Positions 55,051-63,192 of a stretch of DNA of 63,192 bases are shown here, one piece after another. The stretch covers positions 1-63,192 of the forward strand of contig CAIRBT010000014.1 of assembly GCA_903876875.1 (NCBI GenBank), read 5' to 3'. Under the pieces are notes generated by a model. The model saw nothing but the letters and a program-made list of their open reading frames with translations. It did no database searches and had not been told where the DNA came from. Every line of letters starts with the position of its first letter. Positions within the stretch are counted from its first letter, which is position 1. This DNA is from an uncultured Geobacteraceae bacterium. Lineage in GTDB: Bacteria > Desulfobacterota > Desulfuromonadia > Geobacterales > Pseudopelobacteraceae. Position numbers and translations under genes: made by a program.

Positions 55051-56724
55051 TTATCTTTTCATCGGTACCATGCCGGCTGCCAGTAGCTCGGTGGCATGTT
55101 TCAGGGCGGCGTCGCTAATGGTTGCCCCTGCCCCCATGCGGGCCACTTCCCGGGTACGCTCCGTGAAATCAAGCTCCACAATCCTGGTTGACGTACGACC
55201 ATCGCAGATCCGCTTTTCCACCCGAAGTTGCTGGGCTGCGCAGGCTGCCACCTGGGGGAGATGGGTGATGCAGAGCACCTGCTGACGAACCGCTACGTTT
55301 TTCAGTTTCTGTCCCACCAGTTCAGACGTTGCACCGCCAATGCCGGTGTCAACCTCGTCAAAGATAAGGGTCGGCACATCACTATCCGGCAGAACCTGTT
55401 TAATGGCCAGCATCAGTCGGGAGAGCTCTCCGCCCGACGCAACTTTCGCCAGTGGTCGGGGTATCTCACCCGGATTGGGGGAAAAGAGGAACTCAACCCG
55501 TTCGAAACCGCTGGCTTTAGCTTCAGCGAGCGGCTCCAGGGTCGGTTCGATGACGGCACCCTTCATGGCCAGTTGATGGGCTTCAGCTTCAAGGGCATGT
55601 TTCAGTTTTACCGCTCCCTGCTGCCGTGCTCCGGTAAGTTCAGCTCCCGCCCGTTGCAGCTCTTCCCGCAGTTGGATAACATCCGCTTCCAGGGCTTGTC
55701 TGCTCTCTTCCCGGCTTCCGAGCCACGCCAGTTCGGTGGTGATCTCCTGTTGGTACGCCAGCAACTCTTCCACCGTTGGCGCATATTTCTTTTTTAATTT
55801 TCCGAGCAGATCCAGACGGTCATCTATCTGTTGCAGGCGTACCGGATCCGATTCAATGCGTGAAGCATAGTTGCGCAGGGTGATGGCAGCATCTTCCAGG
55901 AGGAGATATCCCTCTTCCAGGGATGCGGCGGTTGGGCAGAGGGTTTGATCCAGGGTGGAGAGCTCGGCGATGGAACCGGCAATCCGTTTCAACTGCCCCA
56001 GCACCGCCCCGTCACCACCATAGAGCCGTTCGAACGCTTCGCTGCTTCCCCGTCCCAGCCTGTCGGCACTGGCCAGCAGGAGTCGTTGCTCCACCAACTG
56101 TTCCTCTTCCCCCACCCGGGGTGCCGCTTTGGCCAATTCTTCAGACTGGTATGACAGCAGGTCGAACCGCTGTATGGCATTCCGCTCGGCCTGATCCAGT
56201 GAGGCAAGCTGTTCCTGCAGCTCTGACAGGCGGTTGTAAAGCTGTGAAAAGCTGTGGCGAAGAGTGACGGTTCCGGCATAGGCATCCAGCAGGCGGAGGT
56301 GGTTCTCCGGTTTGAGCAGAATCTGGGAGTCATGCTGGCCGTAAATGTTAATCAGCCGAGGGGTTATATCCGATAACAGGGAGAGGGTTGCCATGGCACC
56401 GTTGATGAAGATACGGTTTTTTCCAGAGCGGGAGAGGGAACGTTTAATTAACAGCTCATCCCCCACGTCAAAGCCGGCTTCATTCAACTGCTTTTGCAAC
56501 TCTCCGTAAGGCGAAATATCGAAGAGCGCTTCGACAACAGCTTCCTCCTCTCCGGAACGTATCAGGTCGCTGGAGGCCCGTCCCCCCATGATCAGGCTGA
56601 CCGCATCTATGATGATAGATTTGCCGGCACCGGTTTCGCCGGTTAACACCGTCAGTCCTGGTTTGAAGCTGATCTGTAGTGAGTCAATGATGGCAACATT
56701 TTTGATGGTGAGGTCGGTCAGCAT
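55051..56724 (-). CDS. recN: RecN, DNA double-strand-break repair ATPase
   Basis: 557 aa. Walker A GETGAGKSII at residues about 31-40; coiled-coil centre of about 200 residues; ABC signature LSRLMLAIK-type with SGGELSRL, Walker B TLIFDEVDTGIGG. SMC-like recombination factor. It ends one base after the EAL-HDOD stop and begins four bases before nadK's stop: nadK and recN are one operon. Confidence 0.95.
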   Translation of the reverse strand: MLTDLTIKNVAIIDSLQISFKPGLTVLTGETGAGKSIIIDAVSLIMGGRASSDLIRSGEEEAVVEALFDISPYGELQKQLNEAGFDVGDELLIKRSLSRSGKNRIFINGAMATLSLLSDITPRLINIYGQHDSQILLKPENHLRLLDAYAGTVTLRHSFSQLYNRLSELQEQLASLDQAERNAIQRFDLLSYQSEELAKAAPRVGEEEQLVEQRLLLASADRLGRGSSEAFERLYGGDGAVLGQLKRIAGSIAELSTLDQTLCPTAASLEEGYLLLEDAAITLRNYASRIESDPVRLQQIDDRLDLLGKLKKKYAPTVEELLAYQQEITTELAWLGSREESRQALEADVIQLREELQRAGAELTGARQQGAVKLKHALEAEAHQLAMKGAVIEPTLEPLAEAKASGFERVEFLFSPNPGEIPRPLAKVASGGELSRLMLAIKQVLPDSDVPTLIFDEVDTGIGGATSELVGQKLKNVAVRQQVLCITHLPQVAACAAQQLRVEKRICDGRTSTRIVELDFTERTREVARMGAGATISDAALKHATELLAAGMVPMKR

Positions 56725-56728
56725 GCGG

Positions 56729-57595
56729 TCAGCGTTCTCCCCATTTCAGTTTGGTCCTCAAAATTTCAAAGTAATCACGGCTCCGTGACATGACCAGTGC
56801 CGTGGTTTTGAGGGCTTTCCGCACCTCCACCGAATCTCCCTCGTACAGCTCAAAACCGACCTGACCATCCAGGGTCAGGTAGACCTTCTCATCGAAAGAG
56901 GAGGTGACGGTGATGGAGACGACCGATTCATCGGTGACCACAATGGGGCGATTGGTCAGGGTGTGGGGGCAGATCGGCGTAATAACGATACAGCTCATGA
57001 GCGGATGGATAATCGGCCCTCCGGCGGAGAGGGAATAGCCGGTGGAACCGGTGGGGGTGGAGACAATGAGCCCATCGGCCTTGTAGGTAGTCAGAAAGTG
57101 ACGGTTAACCTTGGTTTCCAAATCAACAATCCGCGCCAGAGCTCCTTTGTTAATGACCATGTCATTTAAAACATGGCACCGCTCGATTTCCTGCCCATCC
57201 CGGTGGAGGGTTACCTCCAGCATCATCCGCTCCGACACACGGGGATTTCCTTCAAGACATTTTTCCAGACGGGTGTAAAGTTCCTCGACGGTTATTTCGG
57301 TCAGAAAGCCGAGGCTCCCCATGTTGACTCCGACAATCGGCACAGCCGTGCCGCAGAAGAGGCGAGCCACCGAAATCAGGGTGCCATCCCCCCCCAACAC
57401 CACCACAAGCTCGGCCTGATCGCGTATCTCCTCCTCAGATAGAGGTGTGGGGTAACCGAGCTGCCGGGCAAGCTCCCGTTCGACAAGGGGGGTGCCCCCC
57501 CGTTGCTCCAGCCAGGTGATCAAATCCGTAGCGATGCCGAGGCAGCGGGGATCGTGGATCTTGACGAATATGGCTACGTTTTGGATTGCTTGCAT
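56729..57595 (-). CDS. nadK: NAD kinase
   Basis: 288 aa from ATG 57595 (AGGGA upstream); a longer frame of 318 aa starts further up but homology begins here (NVAIFVKIHDPRCLG). Motifs: VVLGGDGTLISVARLF, NMGSLGFLTE, TPTGSTGYSLSAGGPI. Produces NADP from NAD and ATP. Gene order nadK-recN is common in proteobacteria. Confidence 0.95.
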   Translation of the reverse strand: MQAIQNVAIFVKIHDPRCLGIATDLITWLEQRGGTPLVERELARQLGYPTPLSEEEIRDQAELVVVLGGDGTLISVARLFCGTAVPIVGVNMGSLGFLTEITVEELYTRLEKCLEGNPRVSERMMLEVTLHRDGQEIERCHVLNDMVINKGALARIVDLETKVNRHFLTTYKADGLIVSTPTGSTGYSLSAGGPIIHPLMSCIVITPICPHTLTNRPIVVTDESVVSITVTSSFDEKVYLTLDGQVGFELYEGDSVEVRKALKTTALVMSRSRDYFEILRTKLKWGER

Positions 57596-57617
57596 ACGTC
57601 CCTGTAAGTTCAGTGTG

Positions 57618-57971
57618 TCAGATATGCGTATTCGGGGGCACTTGCAAAATTCCTTTAATCTGAGCGTGCAGACCCGGAATGTCATTTTTAATGGTCGAAA
57701 TGATTATATCAGGATTTATGCCAAGATAGTCGTGTGCAATGATGTTTCTCATGGAATATGCAAGCGAAACCGGTAACTGCTCTCGGATCAGAACGTTTTC
57801 AAGTTTGTTGAGCGTTTCGCCAAGTTGGAGACAACACATCATTGCGGCATGAAATCCTTCGACGTCATTAATTGTTTCGACAATACCGCCATGTCTTCCG
57901 GTGATGACATTCAAGTCATCAATCAGCTTCAAAAGATATTCAAGCCTCGCTCGATCCGCCTTAGCTAACAT
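57618..57971 (-). CDS. hepT: HepT-family toxin (HEPN RNase)
   Basis: 117 aa from ATG 57971. Two-helix HEPN-type with the active site motif Rx4HxY: R75-N-I-I-A-H80-D-Y82. HepT-type toxins cleave tRNA and are held off by MntA-mediated AMPylation of the Tyr. It overlaps the upstream mntA by 11 bp. HepT-MntA is a plasmid and chromosome toxin-antitoxin family. Confidence 0.85.
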   Translation of the reverse strand: MLAKADRARLEYLLKLIDDLNVITGRHGGIVETINDVEGFHAAMMCCLQLGETLNKLENVLIREQLPVSLAYSMRNIIAHDYLGINPDIIISTIKNDIPGLHAQIKGILQVPPNTHI

Positions 57972-58272
57972 AGTACGTCTCCGGGAGAATGTATTTTCTT
58001 CCGATTTCATTCAGACCATTCAGATCTGCCAGATCTACCTTGCGCCCAAGTCCCTCCTGTAGATCCGCTTTAACCCGCTCGTAGAGGGAAAAAAAAGTAA
58101 GCCCGGAATAGTTTTGTGATAAACGTGGATCGCATTGGTAGAGGATATCAATGTCACTATCTGAGCGTTCCTCACCACGGGCAACAGAACCGAATACGCC
58201 CAGTATAATAAAACCGTCGGCTTCGTACTTGGACTTAATAGTGGAAATTGTATCCGCAATGTGCTGATTCAT
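57961..58272 (-). CDS. mntA: MntA-family nucleotidyltransferase antitoxin
   Basis: 103 aa from ATG 58272 (a GTG at 58284 adds four residues). Exact GSx10DxD motif: G28-S29, D40, D42 (GSVARGEERSDSDID). Such minimal nucleotidyltransferases AMPylate the HepT partner. It is directly upstream of hepT; gene order antitoxin-toxin as in the known pairs. Confidence 0.88.
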   Translation of the reverse strand: MNQHIADTISTIKSKYEADGFIILGVFGSVARGEERSDSDIDILYQCDPRLSQNYSGLTFFSLYERVKADLQEGLGRKVDLADLNGLNEIGRKYILPETYYVS

Positions 58273-58361
58273 GGGTGTGTCCACCTGTTGCTGCTCGATT
58301 GTTGGGCATTGTCGGAAAATTCTTGTGGCACCGAGTAAGCCAACAACGAAGATGTTTAAAC

Positions 58362-61022
58362 TTACTTCATCTTCCTGATCTTATCGAGGCTCCCCTCAAG
58401 GACCACTCTCTTTGCGGTGACGTCGGTCAGTTTCTGCCGCTCCTTGGCGACAATTTCAGCCGGTGCCCGGTCAACAAAAGCGGGACTCTCCAGCTTTTTG
58501 GAGAACATCTCAATCTCTTTATCGATTTTGCCGATCTCCTTCAACAACCGCTCTTCTTCGGCCGCCACGTCGACCAGCCCCTTGAGCGGTACGAAAATCT
58601 GTACATCACCGGCCACCTGGATCGAAGCATCCTCCGGTTTTTCTATGTTATGACCAATGGCAAGATCGGAAATGCGTGCCATGCTGATAATGGCACTCTC
58701 ATTGTGCTTCATGAGCTGCCGGGTTGCCTCATTGTCGCAGGAAAGGATGACGGCAATCTGCTTGGACGGCGGCACCTCCATCTCACCACGGATGTTCCGG
58801 ATACCGCTGATGACCGCCATGATACGCTCCATGTCTGCGGCATCCTGTGGAAAACTGCGGGTGTCGCAGGGAACCGGGTAGGGGGCCTGCATGATAGTCG
58901 GTGTCTGCTTGCTCCCTGGCAATGCCTGCCATATTTCTTCGGTGATAAACGGCATGAACGGGTGGAGCAGTCGGAGCAGATTTTCCAGGGTATGCCAGAG
59001 CACGTATTGGGTGGTCAATTTCCGCTCCGGCGAGCCGTTGTAAATATCCTGCTTGGAGAGCTCCAGATACCAGTCGCAGAACTCGCTCCAGGTGAACTGG
59101 TAGAGTGCCATGGCACTTTCGTTATAGCGGTAGCCGGTCAAGGTTTCATCCACACTGCGGGCGGTCTCGTTCAAACGGTGCAGTATCCATTTATCCCCCT
59201 GGGAAAACTCCAGGGTTTCAGGGGTCACACTGTCCGGATCGAAGCCTTCCAGGTTCATCAGGGTGAAGCGTGCCGCATTCCAGACTTTGTTACAGAAATT
59301 CCGGTATCCGGCAATCCGCTCTTCTGCCAGTTTGATATCCCGCCCCTGGGCGGCAAAGGCGGCCAGAGTGAAACGGAAGGCGTCGGTGCCGTACTGATCG
59401 ATCACCGTGAGGGGGTCGATGACATTTCCCTTCGATTTCGACATTTTGTGGCCATGGGCATCACGCACCAGCGCGTGAATATAGACGTCGGTAAAGGGGA
59501 CCTCATCCATGAAATGGAGCCCCATCATCATCATGCGGGCGACCCAGAAGAAAAGGATATCGAAGCCGGTTACCAAACAGGAGGTTGGGTAGAAGCTCTT
59601 CAGTTCGGCGGTCTGTTCGGGCCACCCCATGGTGGAAAAGGGCCAGAGGGCCGAAGAAAACCAGGTATCCAGCACGTCGGTTTCCTGACGCAGTTCGTCA
59701 CTGCCACAGGCACGGCAGACTGTCGGAGCCTCCATGGCAACATTCACTTCGCCACAATGGTCACAGAACCAGGCCGGAATACGGTGTCCCCACCAGATCT
59801 GGCGAGAGATGCACCAATCACGGATATTTTCCATCCAGTCGTAATAGGTGTTTTCCCACTGTTTCGGCAGGATACGGGTTTTTCCGCTTTTGACGGCATC
59901 AAGGGCCCGTGCCGCCAGAGGCGCGACATTCACGTACCACTGGAGTGAGAGGTATGGTTCGAAGACGGTTTTGCAGCGATAGCACCCCCCCACCGACATC
60001 GGATGATCGTCAATTTTTTCCAACAGACCAGCCGCCTCCAGATCGGCAACGATCCGGGTGCGGGCGGCAAAGCGATCCATACCCTCGTACTGGTGGCCGG
60101 AGGCGTTGACAATGCCTGATTCGTCGAGGATGTTGATTTTATCAAGACCGTGGCGCAGGCCGACCTCAAAATCGTTAAAGTCGTGGGCCGGTGTGATCTT
60201 GACGACACCGGTGCCGAACTCCCGCTCTACGTATCCATCGGCCACCACCGGGATTTCCCGGTTCACCAATGGCAACAGCACTTTCTTGCCGATCAGCCGC
60301 TGGTACCGTTCATCTTCGGGATGTACGGCCACCGCCGTATCCCCCAGCATGGTTTCCGGCCTGGTGGTTGCTACCACCACAAAGTTGCCCGGTTCACCTA
60401 CCACCGGATAGCGGATATGCCAGAGATGCCCCTTGTGATCTTCATGTTCGACTTCGATATCGGAGAGGGCGGTATGGCAGCGGGGACACCAGTTGATCAG
60501 CCGGTTATCCCGGTAGATCAAGCCATCCTCATACAGTTTGACAAAGACGGTCCGTACCGCCGTGGAAAGCCCCTCATCCATAGTGAAGCGTTCCCGTTCC
60601 CAGTCGCAGGAGGCACCAAGTCGTTTCAGCTGACCAATGATCTGTCCACCGGACTCGGCTTTCCACTTCCAGACCCGCTCGATAAAGGCGTCACGCCCCA
60701 GGTCATGGCGATCTTTTCCTTCGGCTGCCAGTTGGCGTTCCACCACATTCTGGGTGGCGATACCGGCATGGTCGGTTCCCGGCATCCAGAGGACGTTGTA
60801 TCCCTGCATCCGTTTCCAGCGGCAGAGTATATCTTGTAAGGTATTGTTAAGGGCGTGCCCCATGTGAAGGGCGCCGGTAACATTTGGTGGTGGAATTACG
60901 ATGGAATACGGTTTTTTATCTGAGGAAGCGGCACCACGGAAGTACCCCTTGGTTTCCCACTCCTGATACCATCTCTTCTCAACATCATGGGGCTCGTACC
61001 CCTTGGCAAGTTCTTGAGTCAT
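58362..61022 (-). CDS. valS: Valyl-tRNA synthetase
   Basis: 886 aa. Class I: HIGH-type PPNVTGALHMGHALN (about 44-58), KMSKSKGNVIDP, an editing domain between them, zinc-like ENVCRACGSDELR part, and the C-terminal coiled coil (LEEEERLLKEIGKI-type). Normal length; ATG at 61022 with AAGGAAG upstream. Own promoter predicted. Confidence 0.97.
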   Translation of the reverse strand: MTQELAKGYEPHDVEKRWYQEWETKGYFRGAASSDKKPYSIVIPPPNVTGALHMGHALNNTLQDILCRWKRMQGYNVLWMPGTDHAGIATQNVVERQLAAEGKDRHDLGRDAFIERVWKWKAESGGQIIGQLKRLGASCDWERERFTMDEGLSTAVRTVFVKLYEDGLIYRDNRLINWCPRCHTALSDIEVEHEDHKGHLWHIRYPVVGEPGNFVVVATTRPETMLGDTAVAVHPEDERYQRLIGKKVLLPLVNREIPVVADGYVEREFGTGVVKITPAHDFNDFEVGLRHGLDKINILDESGIVNASGHQYEGMDRFAARTRIVADLEAAGLLEKIDDHPMSVGGCYRCKTVFEPYLSLQWYVNVAPLAARALDAVKSGKTRILPKQWENTYYDWMENIRDWCISRQIWWGHRIPAWFCDHCGEVNVAMEAPTVCRACGSDELRQETDVLDTWFSSALWPFSTMGWPEQTAELKSFYPTSCLVTGFDILFFWVARMMMMGLHFMDEVPFTDVYIHALVRDAHGHKMSKSKGNVIDPLTVIDQYGTDAFRFTLAAFAAQGRDIKLAEERIAGYRNFCNKVWNAARFTLMNLEGFDPDSVTPETLEFSQGDKWILHRLNETARSVDETLTGYRYNESAMALYQFTWSEFCDWYLELSKQDIYNGSPERKLTTQYVLWHTLENLLRLLHPFMPFITEEIWQALPGSKQTPTIMQAPYPVPCDTRSFPQDAADMERIMAVISGIRNIRGEMEVPPSKQIAVILSCDNEATRQLMKHNESAIISMARISDLAIGHNIEKPEDASIQVAGDVQIFVPLKGLVDVAAEEERLLKEIGKIDKEIEMFSKKLESPAFVDRAPAEIVAKERQKLTDVTAKRVVLEGSLDKIRKMK

Positions 61023-61056
61023 TCTTTCTTCCTTTGCAAGGTATTCAAAGCCCTAT

Positions 61057-61086
61057 TTTATACTACTGTTGGTCGATTCAGGTCAA
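61057..61086 (-). promoter_or_regulatory. Predicted sigma-70 promoter of valS
   Basis: On the minus strand TTGACC (61086-61081), 18-bp spacer, TATAAA (61062-61057), about 35 bp upstream of the ATG. Confidence 0.55.
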
Positions 61087-61141
61087 GCACGCTCTTGGGC
61101 GTTTTGTCATCTCCTGGCAAACGGGGGCGTTTTTACTGCAA

Positions 61142-62269
61142 TCACATCACAATCCGAAGCCGATCCTTCCCGAGGGGGATTCCGTAGCTGATTCCGGGGC
61201 GTTTGCCATGGGTGACTATCTGAAGCCTTTTTGCTTCGGTATGTCCAAAAGCCTTTTCCAGTTCCCTGTTGATCCTGTTGCGGTGCGAATTAAAACTTTC
61301 TGCCGTCAGCGTCTGCATGTCTGAGGTGAAAATTCCCTCAGAGATGTGATCCGGTGGGATTTTTTGACGATACAATTCAGTAATGGTCTGAACGTTTGAC
61401 AGTAATTCTTCTCTGGTTATGGTACAGGTACCGCACCCTTGGCAGGAGATGCTGCATGGTGCGTTCTTTTTAATGAGGGCAAAGAAGAGATAGATTGCTA
61501 GGGGAGTTGGCATGATATCCAACTCACGCCCCTTCCAGATTATTTTATTCAGTGTCAGATCTATAAGCAGCTCCGCCCGTTTCTCCTTTACCAGTGAAAG
61601 CATGAGTTCGGCAGGTGATTCCACTCTGCTCAGATGGTTGTCGGTGAGTCGGTCACGAAAGGAAAAAAACGGCAGAGGGAGCAGGAACACTTCTGCGTAG
61701 CGGGTTTCCAGAATATACGGGGTGTGGGTTCGGTTGTCCTGGAGTTCCAGCGGTACCGATACCGGTGGTGGATAGTAGAATTGGCTACTGCTTTCGAATT
61801 CCGGGGTAATCAAGACGTGGAAAATACGATCCTGGGGGCGGGCATAGCACTGGGCCGCTACGGCAAGGCAGGCACCCATGGTTTTACGCCCGCCGGCCAG
61901 GGAAAAAAGAACTTCGCAATCGTCCTGGCGGGTTGCCACAAAGGTTTGTTCCATGCAGAGGGTGAGAAAGCATTCGTTTTCCTCTTCCCCGGCAATATCG
62001 TCATATTCGTTGCCAAAGGCATCGGCAACGGCGTGGATATGCTCCGCAGTGAAGTCTATTGTTTCGGGTGGGATGGCGTAATCCTTCAGGAAACGATGGT
62101 ACTGCCCCTCTTCCGGTTGCAGGAGTTGGGCGATGATTGCCAGTTTGCCTTCCCGGGTAGTGAGAATCCGGATGGTGGAGGGCATTTTCCCCCGCAGGTG
62201 AAGGGCATAGAGAGTTTCAGTAAGGATCTGGGGGGATAATCCGGAAATAGCAATGAGTATGCGTTTCAT
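61142..62269 (-). CDS. NE0113-type CRISPR-associated ring-nuclease-like protein with winged helix
   Basis: 375 aa. Residues about 1-200 resemble the Cas_NE0113 (TIGR02584/PF09623) family, a CARF-like domain: LSPQILTETLYAL (11-23), ILTTREG, and FSLAGGRKTMGACL (122-135). Residues about 234-375 resemble an OmpR/PhoB-type winged helix (DLTLNKIIWKGRELDI, SFNSHRNRINRELEKAF, ending in GISYGI). An insertion contains four cysteines C272, C276, C279, C282, able to bind zinc or an Fe-S cluster. Family members are linked with type III CRISPR cyclic oligoadenylate signalling. No cas gene or CRISPR array is in the window, so it is orphan here. It precedes valS on the same strand, with a separate valS promoter. 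Confidence 0.8.
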   Translation of the reverse strand: MKRILIAISGLSPQILTETLYALHLRGKMPSTIRILTTREGKLAIIAQLLQPEEGQYHRFLKDYAIPPETIDFTAEHIHAVADAFGNEYDDIAGEEENECFLTLCMEQTFVATRQDDCEVLFSLAGGRKTMGACLAVAAQCYARPQDRIFHVLITPEFESSSQFYYPPPVSVPLELQDNRTHTPYILETRYAEVFLLPLPFFSFRDRLTDNHLSRVESPAELMLSLVKEKRAELLIDLTLNKIIWKGRELDIMPTPLAIYLFFALIKKNAPCSISCQGCGTCTITREELLSNVQTITELYRQKIPPDHISEGIFTSDMQTLTAESFNSHRNRINRELEKAFGHTEAKRLQIVTHGKRPGISYGIPLGKDRLRIVM

Positions 62270-62503
62270 GGTGTCACTCCGTATGGTCAGGCATTAATTA
62301 AATTTAAAAGCAGTAACCGTGCCATGTAGCACTGCTTATGTTTTGTCGGTAAGTTCAGCGTGTTATGGTGATACCAGCGGGAAGATGCCTGCGACAAAAA
62401 TTGACAGGTTCCGTGGGGAAATACAAAAAAAGTCACAATAAACGGTAGGATACTTCAGGAACATTCTGTGGCTAATGCTCAAATTGTCGCAGGGTTTTTT
62501 TAG

Positions 62504-62674
62504 AGTATTTGTTCTCCTCTTCTACATGACTCCTCTTTTTATCCGCTTAATGACGACGCTTTTTTTAAAAACGTCCACGTAGACCAAACCGGTTATGGCG
62601 TTGTGTGGAATGATACTGTCGATCTTAGCGAATCTGAGTTGTGGATAAATGGGAAAGCCGATATGTCAAAATAG
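62504..62674 (+). pseudogene. DUF2442 domain remnant
   Basis: In the frame closed by TAG 62672-62674 the sequence reads FYPLNDDAFFKNVHVD, then GYGVVWNDTVDLSESELW, which is the C-terminal half of a DUF2442 protein. No start codon exists in frame after the TAG at 62501-62503, and the preceding DUF2442 N-terminal half was not found in the other frames, so it is a fragment. DUF2442 genes usually sit beside DUF4160 genes in toxin-antitoxin-like pairs; no such partner is seen. Confidence 0.6.
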
Positions 62675-63124
62675 CGGCTCGATCAGACCGGCCGACGACA
62701 GCTGGTTGGAAGATAAGTGCATGACGTGCGGTGAAGAACATTGTAAAGCCGGATGCGGGAAAAAAGTTTAATTTATGACAAAGCTACCTACGCATTCTGC
62801 AACATATTACTGTTAACAGCACCGATGGTGAGCAAATTACCATCGAGTACCGGGCGACAGTTAAGCGATGGTTTGATATTTCTTGGGTTCTGGCTTTTGT
62901 GGCCGGTATGTTCTCTCATGCAGAAACTTGACGTTATTCAATAATATCTTTTGACCAAGGAACCTGCCGGAATGTTCCAATTTGGGAAAAAAGATGCTGC
63001 GGGTTAGGCTTGACATGTAAATATTTTAATTTTAGGCTATCCGTAGAAAGTCGTTGATTTGAGTTTTTAGCCATCTATTGCGACACTGTCAATAAATCGT
63101 ATAAAGTCGTTGTTTGGGGATATA
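62675..63124. other. Gene-free, AT-rich stretch
   Basis: No intact gene was recognised. Short open frames near 62753-62944 have no convincing ribosome site, and the alternate frame there gives a helical run without known similarity. A direct repeat AAAGTCGTTG occurs at about 63047 and 63103, close to the start of the next gene. The 234 bp before the DUF2442 remnant (62270-62503) also hold nothing recognisable. Confidence 0.4.
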
Positions 63125-63192
63125 ATGGCCCGACGTTCTTTTGAGCAAATACGCGCATCGATTCTGTTCGACAAAAGCCTTCACAAGGTTGA
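63125..63192 (+). CDS. Start of an unidentified gene, cut by the window end
   Basis: ATG 63125 follows GGGGA at 63116-63120. The 22 visible codons read MARRSFEQIRASILFDKSLH and onward; no stop codon occurs before the edge. Too short to assign. The basic start resembles DNA-binding or mobile-element proteins, but this is only an impression. Confidence 0.4.
   Translation, partial: MARRSFEQIRASILFDKSLHKV

Noticed and set aside
62753-62944. 63-codon plus-strand frame
   Set aside because: No ribosome binding site, no similarity, in a decayed stretch; alternate frame also without recognisable family.

Overview
The window looks like chromosome from a Desulfuromonadota bacterium of the Geobacter/Trichlorobacter/Pelobacter type. 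Reasons: a c-type heme (CxxCH) chemoreceptor, very large hybrid histidine kinases, a NiFe-hydrogenase maturation (hyp) cluster, an energy-converting hydrogenase-related (Ehr) operon, and many DUF families common in that group. Species cannot be fixed by reading alone.

Layout. 1-9.1 kb: housekeeping genes (C-terminus of a YhcC-type radical SAM protein, a Ca2+/cation antiporter, Kup K+ transporter, DUF4911, a NamZ/DUF1343 hydrolase, a B12-radical SAM DUF4080 protein, a CapA-family protein). serS carries a 1-nt frameshift inside motif 2. 9.1-10.8 kb: tRNA-Ser(TGA) followed by an integration scar: an integrase N-terminal stub, a PstS-like small periplasmic protein, and a broken TraD-type coupling-protein remnant. 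10.9-25.0 kb: a signalling island with a V4R-domain protein, three giant hybrid kinases plus a smaller one (one is CheB-CheR-PAS-kinase-REC-HPt, 1644 aa), and a lone receiver. 25.0-27.8 kb: two small proteins (one FlaG-like) behind a possible sigma-28 promoter, then a convergent chemoreceptor with a heme-type sensor domain and a CZB zinc domain.

27.9-34.3 kb (minus strand): hypB-hypF-hypC-hypD run into a protoglobin-PsiE membrane fusion and a YqeG-like HAD phosphatase, followed upstream by two copies of a 97-bp palindromic repeat. 34.3-41.2 kb: ABC exporter, EamA transporter, Isf-like flavoprotein, MutT/Nudix, DUF815 ATPase and a second chemoreceptor. 41.3-51.5 kb (plus strand): an HTH-EIIA(Ntr/Fru) fusion protein heads an Ehr operon with two tandem NuoL/HyfB paralogues, HyfC, HyfE, HyfF, a HyfG-like large subunit lacking the nickel-binding CxxC pairs, and a ferredoxin-NuoB fusion. 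A long-form GAPDH follows. 53-63.2 kb: cupin, TusA, EAL-HDOD, recN, nadK, an MntA/HepT toxin-antitoxin pair, valS, an orphan NE0113-type CRISPR-associated ring-nuclease-like protein with an OmpR-like winged helix and a four-cysteine cluster, then a decayed stretch with a DUF2442 remnant and the start of another gene.

How it fits together. The Ehr complex probably couples a redox reaction (electron donor/acceptor unknown, not H2 at a NiFe site) to ion translocation. The HTH-EIIA protein may tie its expression to PTS phosphorylation state. The hyp genes must serve hydrogenases elsewhere in the genome. The kinases at 11-25 kb share duplicated PAS and kinase-receiver modules and look like a locally expanded phosphorelay set, possibly connected to motility through the CheB/CheR domains, the FlaG-like gene and the adjacent chemoreceptor. 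The best candidates for under-described biology are the orphan ring-nuclease/wHTH protein, the HTH-EIIA-Ehr operon and the protoglobin-PsiE gene at the end of the hyp operon.
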